Shown here: positions 18,320 through 27,627 of the stretch, piece by piece | How positions within the stretch are numbered: position 1 is the stretch's first letter | Layout: each line of letters begins with the position of its first letter | NCBI GenBank assembly: GCA_023701005.1 | Contig: JAMPXW010000002.1 | Location: 1-45,346 of the forward strand | DNA: 45,346 nucleotides | Source of the DNA: Burkholderiales bacterium | GTDB lineage: Bacteria > Patescibacteriota > Minisyncoccia > Phycocordibacterales > UBA9973 | Direction: 5' to 3' | Program-made: the position numbers and the translations under genes | Notes under the pieces: generated by a model | The model's database searches: none | Seen by the model: the letters and a program-made list of their open reading frames with translations, nothing else | What the model was told of the DNA's origin: nothing

Positions 18320-19327
18320 ATGTCTAATTTATATTCTAATTCAATTTTTTGGATTGATACAGATAAAATCAAACCAAATCCATATCAGCCAAGAAGAGAT
18401 TTTGATGAAACACATCTACAGAATTTAGCTGATTCTATAAAACAATACGGAGTACTCCAACCTCTCACTGTGTCTAGGGTAGAAATAGAAAAAGAAGATG
18501 GAGGGCTTTCTACTGAATATGAATTGATAGCAGGAGAGCGTAGATTGCGCGCAGCCATACTAGCTAGAGTATCTCAAGTGCCAGTGATCATTCGTGAAGG
18601 GGATTCTTCAATGATGAAACTTGAATTAGCTATTATTGAAAATTTACAAAGAGAAGATTTGAATGTTGTAGACAGAGCTCGTGCTTTCGCTAGACTTGCT
18701 ACAGAATTTAATTTTAAACATGCAGAAATAGCAAAGAAAATGGGTAGAAGTAGGGAGTATGTTTCAAACACATTACGTATTTTGTCTCTACCAGAAGAAA
18801 TATTACAAGGATTGTCTGAAGGTAAAATATCAGAAGGGCACACAAGACCACTCTTAATGTTGGTAGATCATCCAGAACAACAAAATGTTTTATTTAAAGA
18901 AATAGTTTATAAGAAAATAACAGTACGAGAGGCTGAAAGTTTGGCAAGAAAGATCGCGACTGATCGTGTGCGAAAAAAGGAATATGCTCCAGACCCAGAG
19001 ATAATGGAACTTGAAGGAGAATTTCAAGATAAGTTAGGCACTCGTGTACATATAGATAGGAGTGATTTGGGTGGTCAAATAAAGATAGATTTTTTCTCGG
19101 TAGAAGATTTACGTACCATTTTAGATTCTATAAACAAGAGTGCCGTAGATAAGAAGCCGGGTGAAATGTTGGATAATTATATTGCAAAAAATGCTATCAC
19201 GGAGAGTGAAAATGTTGTAGCAATAGATGACAGATCAAAAGATGAAATAAAAGAATCAGCCTCGACTGACGCGAGTCTAGGCGGGGACGACTCTAGCCTT
19301 TACGATATTTCTAATTTTAGTGTTTAA
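18320..19327 (+). CDS. parB: ParB/RepB/Spo0J partition protein
   Basis: IKPNPYQPRRDFDETHLQNLADSIKQYGVLQPLTV, ELIAGERRLRAA, IENLQREDLNVVDRARAFARL. Confidence 0.97.
   Translation: MSNLYSNSIFWIDTDKIKPNPYQPRRDFDETHLQNLADSIKQYGVLQPLTVSRVEIEKEDGGLSTEYELIAGERRLRAAILARVSQVPVIIREGDSSMMKLELAIIENLQREDLNVVDRARAFARLATEFNFKHAEIAKKMGRSREYVSNTLRILSLPEEILQGLSEGKISEGHTRPLLMLVDHPEQQNVLFKEIVYKKITVREAESLARKIATDRVRKKEYAPDPEIMELEGEFQDKLGTRVHIDRSDLGGQIKIDFFSVEDLRTILDSINKSAVDKKPGEMLDNYIAKNAITESENVVAIDDRSKDEIKESASTDASLGGDDSSLYDISNFSV
19259..19298. repeat. GC-rich element inside parB
   Basis: GCCTCGACTGACGCGAGTCTAGGCGGGGACGACTCTAGCC; encodes ASTDASLGGDDSS. Confidence 0.65.
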
Positions 19328-20796
19328 GAACGTCCAAAAGATTTGAGCTTAGAAATCAAACTATTTTTTTCTAAATAAGAACGAATGTTCTTTTTTGCCA
19401 TGTTTGTCTTTACATGTTCTAACCATTTTGAAGATGGATGAGAGTCTTTTTTGGTAACTATTTCTACGATATCTCCATTTTTTAGAGTTGAAAGTATTGG
19501 AGCTATTTTATTGTTTACTTTTACTCCAGATATGTGATTACCAAGGTCTGAGTGTATAGAATAAGCGAAATCAATAGGAGAAGAACCTTCTGGTAAATCT
19601 ACAACATCTCCTTTTGGTGTAAAAATGAATATTCGATCATTGAAAAAATCAGTTTTTAGATGTTCAAGATATTTTTTAGGATCATCTAATTCATAATTAA
19701 AATTTTTTAGTTCTTCTATCCATTTAAATTTTTCACTTTCACTTTGACTGTTTTTCTTTCCTGTGCCTTCTTTGTAAGCGAAATGAGCAGCGATACCATA
19801 AGCTGCTTCATTATGCATTTCTTGAGTTCTTATTTGTATTTCAGCTGTTCCTCCTAGTCCTGTAAATATTGTAGTATGTATGGAACGATATCCGTTTGGC
19901 TTAGGTACAGCGATATAATCTTTAATTCTTCCCGGCAAAGGTCTCCAGATAGAATGAATGATTCCTAATACTCTATAACATTCTTCTATGTTTTCTACTA
20001 TCACTCTGAGAGCAACTATATCATCTATCTTTTCTAGATCCATGTCATGCCTTAAGAGTTTTTTCCATAAACTGTATTTATGTTTTGTTCTATAATTTAT
20101 TTCAACAAATTTAACTTTATTTTTCTTTAATTCTTTTATTAATTCTTCATGAACTTCTTTCAAGTATTCTTGATACATATCTTTACTGTCTTTCAACATA
20201 TCTTCTACTTCTTTATATTCCTTGGGATATGCAAAAGGGAAGGCAGCATCTTCTATTTCTCCTTTTAATTTACCCATACCGAGTCTGTTTGCTAGAGGTG
20301 CATACACTTCTATAGATTCCATTGCTATTCTTTTTCTTTTTTCCTCTTTTAGAGATTGAAGAGTTCTCAAATTATGTAATCTATCAGCAAATTTGATGAT
20401 GACAACTCTTAAATCGTTCGTCATAGCAACAAAGAATTTTCTTAAACTCTCAACATGTCTTTCATGACCCCTATATTTTAGGGTTCCCAATTTGGTGACA
20501 CCATTTACGAGAAATACAATATCATCACCAAATTCTTTGCGCATTTCTTCTTCAGTTATTTGAGTATCTTCTAAAACATCATGCAAAAGACCAGCGATTA
20601 TCGTTGGTGTATCCATACCTAATTTAGCTAAGATTTTTGCTGTTTCTAGTACGTGAGTAAAATAAGGACTTCCATCCATCCTTTTTTGATCTTTATGAGC
20701 ATTCTCTGCGAATTTATACGCTTTGTCTAAAAGCTCTTCCTCTTTCTTAGATACTTTACCAGTTATAAGATCGATTATTTCTTTTAGATTTGACAT
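19324..20796 (-). CDS. relA: RelA/SpoT-family (p)ppGpp synthetase/hydrolase
   Basis: HD domain (AGLLHDVLEDT, HRLHN-type ADRLHNLRTL), synthetase (DIVALRVIV, KPNGYRSIHTT), TGS (FIFTPKGDVVDLPEGSSPIDFAYSIHSDLG). Confidence 0.95.
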   Translation of the reverse strand: MSNLKEIIDLITGKVSKKEEELLDKAYKFAENAHKDQKRMDGSPYFTHVLETAKILAKLGMDTPTIIAGLLHDVLEDTQITEEEMRKEFGDDIVFLVNGVTKLGTLKYRGHERHVESLRKFFVAMTNDLRVVIIKFADRLHNLRTLQSLKEEKRKRIAMESIEVYAPLANRLGMGKLKGEIEDAAFPFAYPKEYKEVEDMLKDSKDMYQEYLKEVHEELIKELKKNKVKFVEINYRTKHKYSLWKKLLRHDMDLEKIDDIVALRVIVENIEECYRVLGIIHSIWRPLPGRIKDYIAVPKPNGYRSIHTTIFTGLGGTAEIQIRTQEMHNEAAYGIAAHFAYKEGTGKKNSQSESEKFKWIEELKNFNYELDDPKKYLEHLKTDFFNDRIFIFTPKGDVVDLPEGSSPIDFAYSIHSDLGNHISGVKVNNKIAPILSTLKNGDIVEIVTKKDSHPSSKWLEHVKTNMAKKNIRSYLEKNSLISKLKSFGRS

Positions 20797-20844
20797 TTGG
20801 GAATTATAACATTCCTTTATTTTTTGGTCAATTTTAAATAAAAA

Positions 20845-23106
20845 TTAAGATTTTAGTATTTTGTGAGGGTTATGGTTTGGGCAAGATTTATTACTACATC
20901 TTTCAGGTATTGTTTTTGTGCCTTCCATCATTAAAGATCCGCATTCTTTACATATTTTACCTGTTGGTTTTGCTTTTATTGCAAATTTACAATCTGGATA
21001 ATTTGAACAAGAATAAAATATTCCAAATCGGCCGCGTCTTTCGCTGATGTCTCCTTTCTTACAAGTAGGGCAGATGACTCCTGTCCTTTTTCTTTTTTCT
21101 TCGGCTTCGTCTTTCTTTATAAATTTACATTTTGGATATCTAGAACAAGAAATAAATGTTCCTGTGCCATCTCTTCTTTCTTTTATTATTAGTTTACCTC
21201 CACCTTGTTTGCCTTTCTTTTCTCCACAATCGGGGCACATCTCTCCAGTTTCTTTTGGACCTTCCAGTTGTGTTCCATCGAGTCTTAAGGCGCCATCACA
21301 ATCTGGATAATCTGAACAAGAATAGAATTTACCACCGCGAGAAAGCTTGATGATCATTTTCTTTCCACATTTTGGACATTTTATATTTTCTGGAGCTTCA
21401 CCTAGGTTTGTAGCTTTCTCTAATTTTTCTTTTATTTTAATATCTTTTAGAAATGGAGTATAAAAATCTTTTAAAGTTTTTTCGTATTCTCTTTCACCTC
21501 TAGATATCTCGTCTAATTCATCTTCCATTTCTGCAGTAAATGTATCTGAAATATAATTTGCAAAATTATTTTCTAAAAAGTCAGATACGACTTCTCCGAC
21601 GTCAGTAGGGAAAAGAGTTTTATTTTCTTTTCGGACATATTCTCTATCTTCCAGTGTCTTCATTATAGAAGCATAAGTAGAAGGTCTACCTATGTCTCTT
21701 TGTTCTAATTCTTTGATGAGCCCTGCTTCGCTGTATCTGTTTGGGGGTTCTGTAAATTTTTCTTCTTTTACCAAATTTAACAAATTTAATTTTTCTCCTA
21801 TTTTTACTTCTCCTAATTCCAAATCATCACTTCCACTTTGTGTGTCTGCCTTTAGCCAACCCAAGAACAAGACCCTTGATCCTGTGGCAGAAAAATCAGG
21901 AAATTCAAAATCTAATTTTGGAGCTTCTTTGATGTTTGCTGTTATTTTTGTTTTTAACAATTTAGCATCAGACATTTGAGAAGATATAGTTCTTTCCCAT
22001 ATCAATCTGTAAAGCTTTTGTTGTTCTTCTGTTCCAGCACTCATATTTTCTATGTGAGTAGGACGAATAGCTTCATGAGCTTCTTGAGCATTTTTTGATT
22101 TAGTTTTATAAACTCTTGCTTGGGCATATTCTTTGCCGTATTTTTTCTCCACAAGTGAGATTATTTGTACTTGGGCTACAGATGAAAGATTTGTACTATC
22201 TGTTCTCATGTATGTAATATGTCCAGCTTCATAAAGTTTTTGGGCTATTTGCATTGTCCTAGAAGGAGAATATCCAAGCCTAGAGCTGGCTGTCTGTTGT
22301 AATGTGGAAGTAGTGAAAGGTGCACGAGGAGATCTTTTTTGTTCTGATTCTTTTACATCTTTTACAAACCAAGTTCCTTTTTCCCCTTCGTCAAAAATAT
22401 TTTCAACCAATTTTTCATCTCTTGGTTCTTCAGTACAATTCAAGGTTAGTTTATTCCCGCCTCGCGTCGACGAGTCGCCACGAGTCGAGGCGGGCTTCTT
22501 TTCAGTTTCAAATAAACCAAATATTTTCCAATATTTTTCTGGTACGAATGCACGAATTTCTCTTTCACGTTCCATTATAATACGAAGAGCAGGAGATTGG
22601 ACTCTTCCTGCAGATAAGCCATAACGTACTTTCTTCCAAATGATTCCTGACAAATCATAACCCACGAGTCTATCGAGGACTCTCCTAGCTTCTTGTGCTT
22701 TTCTAAGATTGGTATCTATATCTCTAGGATTTTTCAAAGCTTCTTTTATTGCTTCTTCTGTGATTTCATGAAAAGTGACACGCCTTGTTGGTGCTTTTAT
22801 TTTTTTGTCTTTTTTCAATAATTCTTGTATATGCCAAGCGATAGCTTCTCCTTCACGGTCAGGGTCTGTCGCTAAAAGTATCTCAGAAGCTTTCTCTCCC
22901 AATGATTGAAGTTCATGTACGACTTTTTCTTTACCTTTTGATATTTCATAATGAGGTACAAAACCAGCTTCTATGTCGATAGCTATTTTGTTTGATTTAG
23001 GCAAATCACGTATATGTCCAATAGAAGCACGCACTGTGTATGCGCCTTCTAAATACTTTTCTATTGTCTTTGCTTTTGATGGTGACTCGACAATTAATAA
23101 TTTCAT
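20845..23106 (-). CDS. topA: DNA topoisomerase I
   Basis: LLIVESPSKAKTIEKYL, DPDREGEAIAWHI, ITYMRTDST, C-terminal zinc fingers. Confidence 0.98.
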   Translation of the reverse strand: MKLLIVESPSKAKTIEKYLEGAYTVRASIGHIRDLPKSNKIAIDIEAGFVPHYEISKGKEKVVHELQSLGEKASEILLATDPDREGEAIAWHIQELLKKDKKIKAPTRRVTFHEITEEAIKEALKNPRDIDTNLRKAQEARRVLDRLVGYDLSGIIWKKVRYGLSAGRVQSPALRIIMEREREIRAFVPEKYWKIFGLFETEKKPASTRGDSSTRGGNKLTLNCTEEPRDEKLVENIFDEGEKGTWFVKDVKESEQKRSPRAPFTTSTLQQTASSRLGYSPSRTMQIAQKLYEAGHITYMRTDSTNLSSVAQVQIISLVEKKYGKEYAQARVYKTKSKNAQEAHEAIRPTHIENMSAGTEEQQKLYRLIWERTISSQMSDAKLLKTKITANIKEAPKLDFEFPDFSATGSRVLFLGWLKADTQSGSDDLELGEVKIGEKLNLLNLVKEEKFTEPPNRYSEAGLIKELEQRDIGRPSTYASIMKTLEDREYVRKENKTLFPTDVGEVVSDFLENNFANYISDTFTAEMEDELDEISRGEREYEKTLKDFYTPFLKDIKIKEKLEKATNLGEAPENIKCPKCGKKMIIKLSRGGKFYSCSDYPDCDGALRLDGTQLEGPKETGEMCPDCGEKKGKQGGGKLIIKERRDGTGTFISCSRYPKCKFIKKDEAEEKRKRTGVICPTCKKGDISERRGRFGIFYSCSNYPDCKFAIKAKPTGKICKECGSLMMEGTKTIPERCSNKSCPNHNPHKILKS
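22456..22494. repeat. GC-rich palindromic element inside topA (39 nt, in frame)
   Basis: CCCGCCTCG...CGAGGCGGG arms; encodes PASTRGDSSTRGG. Confidence 0.75.
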
Positions 23107-23172
23107 ACTTGCTAAGTATTACACGAAAATCATTTTTTTGGCAAACTTATCTTAATATAAACAAAAATTAAA

Positions 23173-24042
23173 TTAATTTAAATAAAGTTTTATCTCACCC
23201 ATTTCTTCTTTTATTATTTCTTTTATTTCCATTATTGAAAGTATCGCATTTGCATTAGGAATAGGTATTTTCATTGCTCTTATTAAATCATCTCTGGGGA
23301 TAGGTTCACGAAGTAATTCAATGACCTTTTTCTCTTCTGGTGATAGATCTAAAAATAGACTTTTTTGTTTTTCTTTATCATTTTTTCTTTCGAAACCCAA
23401 TGCTTCTAAAACATCATCAGCGCATGTTATGGGCGTAGCACCTTGTCTTATTAATCTATTAGTTCCATTTGAACTTGAAGAAAATATAGATCCAGGAATA
23501 GCGAGTACGTCTCTGTTGTATTCTGTTGCTAGCCTAGCTGTGATGAGTGTGCCTGATCTTTCTTCTGCTTCTATGATGAGAACTGCTTTTGATATTCCAG
23601 CCATCAATCTATTTCTCATAGGGAAGCTCCATTGTGTAGCTTTAAAGTTTGGTTCAAATTCAGAAATTAGACATCCACCACTTTCTACTACTTCTCTCAT
23701 TAGCCGCACATTTGTTTTGGGATATATTGCTTCATCACCCAAGCCTGAGCCAGGGAAAACTATTGTTTTGAGACCGACTTGCATAGCTTTCTTGTGAGAT
23801 ATCGTGTCTATGCCAATAGCAAAACCAGAAACAATGACTATGGGGTATCCTTGTAAGCCAGCTATTATCTTTTCGCAAGATTCTTTTCCATATGAAGTAA
23901 ATTTGCGAGATCCTACGATAGATAAAAAAATCAAATTTTCATCTTTTGGTAATTCTCCGATAATCCATAAATCTTCAGGAGGTTGAGGAATCTCTAGTAA
24001 AGATTTTGGAAATTCTTTTTTGGATAATTTTTTTATTTTCAT
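23173..24042 (-). CDS. dprA: DNA processing protein DprA
   Basis: LSIVGSRKFTSYGKE, VSGFAIGIDTISHKKAM, NRLMAGISKAVLIIEAEERSGTLITARLATEYNRDVLAIPGS. Confidence 0.95.
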   Translation of the reverse strand: MKIKKLSKKEFPKSLLEIPQPPEDLWIIGELPKDENLIFLSIVGSRKFTSYGKESCEKIIAGLQGYPIVIVSGFAIGIDTISHKKAMQVGLKTIVFPGSGLGDEAIYPKTNVRLMREVVESGGCLISEFEPNFKATQWSFPMRNRLMAGISKAVLIIEAEERSGTLITARLATEYNRDVLAIPGSIFSSSSNGTNRLIRQGATPITCADDVLEALGFERKNDKEKQKSLFLDLSPEEKKVIELLREPIPRDDLIRAMKIPIPNANAILSIMEIKEIIKEEMGEIKLYLN

Positions 24043-24047
24043 GAATT

Positions 24048-24149
24048 TTAAAAATTAATAAAATCAAAAGATTTCTGAGCCTTCGCCCTCGGAGTCCATG
24101 AGGACAGGGAACCCACGACTCTTAAAATCTTTTATTTTTTAATTTTTAA
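24048..24149. repeat. intergenic imperfect inverted repeat with GC-rich core between divergent dprA and serS
   Basis: Left TTAAAAATTAATAAAATCAAAAGATTTCTGAG (24048-24079), right CTCTTAAAATCTTTTATTTTTTAATTTTTAA (24119-24149), about 40-nt GC-rich core. Confidence 0.6.
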
Positions 24150-24189
24150 CTACTTTGTAATTATAACAGCATTGATATATAATAGATAT

Positions 24190-25503
24190 ATGTTAGATAT
24201 TAAATTTATACGTGAAAATAAAGACATTGTGCAAGTTGGTGCAAAGAAAAAGCTTATTGATGTAGACATAGAAAAGCTTATTTCTCTCGACGATGAACGT
24301 CTAAAACAATTGAAAGAAGTTGAAGATTTGAGAAGCGAGATCAACAAAGTTTCAAATGATATTGGTATTGAAAAAGATCAGGCAAGGAGAATGCAATTGA
24401 TCGAAGAAATGCGTCTTGTAAAAGAAGATATCAAGCAAAAAGAAGAAAAATTAAAATCAATTACAGAAGAGTGGCAGAAGATAATGCTAAAGATACCAAA
24501 TATTCCATCTGTCGATACTCCAGAAGGCCCAGATGATTCGGGGAATGTAGTTTTGAGAAGTTGGGGAGAAAAACCACAATTTTCTTTCGCACCTAAAGAA
24601 CATTTTGAATTAGGAAAATCGTTGGGGATCATAGACACAGAAACAGCAGCAGATGTTTCTGGTGCAAGATTTTCTTATTTAAAGGGAGATTTAGTTTTTA
24701 TGCAATTTGGGTTAATCCAGATGTGTTTAGATATTTTAAATAATGAAGAAATATTAAAAAATATAGCAGAAGAATCAAACATTTCTGTTAATCCAACTAA
24801 ATTTTTACCTATAATACCACCAGTATTTATAAAACCAATCGTTCAGACTAAAATGGCTCGATATATGACACCTGAAGAGCATTATATGTTTCCGAATGAT
24901 AATCTGATGCTCATAGGAAGCGCAGAACACACATTAGGTTCAATGCATATGGGTAAAATTTTTGAAGAAAAAGATTTACCTATTAGATATGCTGGATATT
25001 CTACAGCTTTCAGGAGAGAAGCAGGTGCTGCAGGGAAAGACACAAATGGAATTTTACGTCAACATCAATTTGATAAATTAGAAATGGAAGTTTTTTCTTT
25101 GCCAGAAAATGGAATTCAAGAACAAAATTTTCTTGTTGCAATTCAAGAATATATATTAAAAAGTTTGAAATTATCTTTCCAAACAGTCGCTATTTGTACT
25201 GGAGACATGGGTTTTCCAGACACTAGACAAATAGATATTGAAATTTGGATGCCAGGTCAAAATAAATATAGAGAAACTCATAGCGCAGATTACACTGGGG
25301 GGTTTCAGTCACGTCGTTTGAATACTAGAGTCAGAAGAAGTGATGGAAAGATAGAACCAGTGCATATGAATGATGCCACTGTCGTCGCTATAGGACGAAT
25401 GCTTATAGCTATCTTGGAAAACTACCAACAAGAAGATGGCTCTATTAAGATACCAGAAGTATTAAGAAAATATATGGGGAATAAAGAATTTATAACAAAG
25501 TAG
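24190..25503 (+). CDS. serS: seryl-tRNA synthetase
   Basis: MLDIKFIREN start; FRREAGAAGKDTNGILRQHQFDKLE; TATAAT at 24178-24183 lies inside the ORF-track extension, so ATG 24190 is the likely start. Confidence 0.97.
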   Translation: MLDIKFIRENKDIVQVGAKKKLIDVDIEKLISLDDERLKQLKEVEDLRSEINKVSNDIGIEKDQARRMQLIEEMRLVKEDIKQKEEKLKSITEEWQKIMLKIPNIPSVDTPEGPDDSGNVVLRSWGEKPQFSFAPKEHFELGKSLGIIDTETAADVSGARFSYLKGDLVFMQFGLIQMCLDILNNEEILKNIAEESNISVNPTKFLPIIPPVFIKPIVQTKMARYMTPEEHYMFPNDNLMLIGSAEHTLGSMHMGKIFEEKDLPIRYAGYSTAFRREAGAAGKDTNGILRQHQFDKLEMEVFSLPENGIQEQNFLVAIQEYILKSLKLSFQTVAICTGDMGFPDTRQIDIEIWMPGQNKYRETHSADYTGGFQSRRLNTRVRRSDGKIEPVHMNDATVVAIGRMLIAILENYQQEDGSIKIPEVLRKYMGNKEFITK

Positions 25504-25528
25504 TTTTAGTTATTAGAGAAATATAAAA

Positions 25529-26398
25529 ATGCGAAGAAAAATTATTTTAAATTCTCCTCGAATTCAAGAATTAAAAAGAAGAAAACGACAAACTGTTTTA
25601 AAAAAATTATCTTGGGTAGTTTTTTTCTTTTTGTTGGTGTTGGTAGGTTTATCTTTTTTATCTAGATGGAGCAAATTAAATATAGATAAAATAGAAGTCA
25701 CAGGAAATAAAATAGTAGAAACAAAAATAATAGAAGATTTTATCCAACAAGAATTGGCTGGTAATTATTTTTGGATTTTTCCAAAGACGAATTTTATTCT
25801 TTTTCCTCAAAATAGAATAGAGAATGAGTTGAAAAATAAATTTAAAAGGATTGAAACGATTTCAGTTAATGATAAAAATATCAAAACTTTAGAAGTCTCT
25901 ATTTCTGAGAGAAATGCTTTATATACTTGGTGTGGAGTAGAGCCATTGATAGTAGAAGATTCTGATCAGAAATGTTATTTCTTAGATAAAGAAGGATATC
26001 TTTTTGATGAGGCGCCTTATTTTTCAGGTGATGTTTATTTTAGATTTTATGGAGTTAATGACATTGATACAGAAAATCCTTTAGGAAATTATTTCTTTAA
26101 GCAACATTTTAATAGATTGATTCATTTAAAAGATTTGTTAGAAAAAACTGAATTGAGAGCGATAGCTTTTTATGTAATGGAAAATGGAGATATAAAGATT
26201 TTACTAAAAAAACAAGGAGAAATGACAGAAAATCCAAATGTGATTCTCAAAACAGAATCAGATTTCGATAAAATAATAGAAAACTTACAATCGGTTTTGA
26301 ATACTGAACCATTACAAAGTGATTTTAAAAATAAATATAGCTCACTTATGTATATTGACCTACGCTTTGGCAATAAGGTTTACTATAAGTTTAAATAA
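25529..26398 (+). CDS. ftsQ: FtsQ/DivIB-like cell division protein (POTRA)
   Basis: Basic N-terminus, single TM, LNIDKIEVTGNKIVETKIIEDFIQQELAGNYFWIFPKTN. Confidence 0.75.
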   Translation: MRRKIILNSPRIQELKRRKRQTVLKKLSWVVFFFLLVLVGLSFLSRWSKLNIDKIEVTGNKIVETKIIEDFIQQELAGNYFWIFPKTNFILFPQNRIENELKNKFKRIETISVNDKNIKTLEVSISERNALYTWCGVEPLIVEDSDQKCYFLDKEGYLFDEAPYFSGDVYFRFYGVNDIDTENPLGNYFFKQHFNRLIHLKDLLEKTELRAIAFYVMENGDIKILLKKQGEMTENPNVILKTESDFDKIIENLQSVLNTEPLQSDFKNKYSSLMYIDLRFGNKVYYKFK

Positions 26399-26401
26399 AG
26401 G

Positions 26402-26553
26402 TAATATACATAAAAGTATATTTTATAAAACACACATATTTGCAAGCTTGCAAATTGCTATGCTCGTCGTTCAAGAAAAAAATAGTCGGAATACCTCCTT
26501 ATTTTTCTAAACTCCTGTGCAATGTTTTCTAAAACATACTTTTATATATATTA
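26402..26553. repeat. MITE-like inverted-repeat element
   Basis: 26402-26432 pairs with 26523-26553 (28 of 31 positions); internal perfect 18-bp palindrome ATTTGCAAGCTTGCAAAT at 26438-26455. Confidence 0.65.
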
Positions 26554-27590
26554 TGAATTTTTGGAAAAAATTGAATAAACCATTTTTTTGCTTAGCGCCT
26601 ATGTCTGATGTCACAGATATAGCTTTTCGTCGTATGCTTGCTAAATATGGCAAGAACAGAGAAAACAAAGATAGTGTTGTTTTCTGGACAGAATTCGTTG
26701 CGGCTGATGGATTGGCAAATAAACTTGCTAAAAAGAAATTGTCTCATATTTTAAAATATTCTGAAGCCGAGAGGCCCATTTTGGCTCAAGTATTTGGTGC
26801 GAATGAAGAGAATATGGAGACAGCTTGTAGATATATAGCGAGCCTTGGTTTCGATGGAATAGATATAAATATGGGTTGTCCAGATAAATCTGTCATAGCG
26901 CAAGGAGCAGGTTCAGCTTTAATAAAGACACCAGAACTCGCAAAGAAAATAATAAATGCAGCAAAAAGAGGTATAAAATCCGCAGGGGTTGATATTCCTT
27001 TGTCTGTAAAAACTAGAATTGGTTTCAACAAAGAAGACATAGACAATTGGATACCTATTTTGCTTAAAGAAAATATTTCAGCTTTGACCGTACATTTGCG
27101 TACCACTAAAGAATTGTCTTTAGTTCCTGCACATTGGATTTTGATGAAAAAAGTTATTGAGTTAAGAGATAAAATAAATCCTGATACTTTAATAATTGGA
27201 AATGGGGATGTTGTAGATTTAAATGATGCAGAAAATAAAATAAAAGAATTTGGTTGTGATGGTGTGATGATAGGTAGGGGGGTTTTTGGTAATCCATGGT
27301 TTTTTAAAAGGTGGGCCCTTAAATCTTCAGAAAGGGCCGACCTTGAAGTTTCTCTTGAAGAAAGACTCTTGGCATTAATAGAACATACTCAAATTTTTGA
27401 TAAAGAACTTTTAAAACCTAAGCATAAAAATTTTGCTGTCATGAAAAAACATTTTAAAGCTTATGTAAAAGATCCTGCCTCGACGCAAGGCGGGTTTCCG
27501 GGTGCAAAAGAACTCCGTATGAAATTAATGGAGACAAATAACGCCAAAGAAGTAGAAAAAATAATTAAAGATTTTTTAAAGACAAAATAA
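26553..27590 (+). CDS. dus: tRNA-dihydrouridine synthase
   Basis: FFCLAPMSDVTDIAFRRM, QVFGANEENMETACRYIASLGFDGIDINMGCPD, VMIGRGVFGNPWFF; ATG 26553 gives the canonical N-terminus. Confidence 0.95.
   Translation: MNFWKKLNKPFFCLAPMSDVTDIAFRRMLAKYGKNRENKDSVVFWTEFVAADGLANKLAKKKLSHILKYSEAERPILAQVFGANEENMETACRYIASLGFDGIDINMGCPDKSVIAQGAGSALIKTPELAKKIINAAKRGIKSAGVDIPLSVKTRIGFNKEDIDNWIPILLKENISALTVHLRTTKELSLVPAHWILMKKVIELRDKINPDTLIIGNGDVVDLNDAENKIKEFGCDGVMIGRGVFGNPWFFKRWALKSSERADLEVSLEERLLALIEHTQIFDKELLKPKHKNFAVMKKHFKAYVKDPASTQGGFPGAKELRMKLMETNNAKEVEKIIKDFLKTK
27474..27494. repeat. GC-rich palindromic element inside dus (21 nt, in frame)
   Basis: CCTGCCTCGACGCAAGGCGGG; encodes PASTQGG inside the otherwise conserved Y-K-G-F-P-G-A stretch. 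Confidence 0.75.
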
Positions 27591-27617
27591 AAAACTCGGA
27601 GATAACTCCGAGTTTTT
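27590..27617. terminator. bidirectional intrinsic terminator
   Basis: AAAAACTCGGA-gataac-TCCGAGTTTTT between convergent genes. Confidence 0.92.
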
Positions 27618-27627
27618 GTTAAAAACA

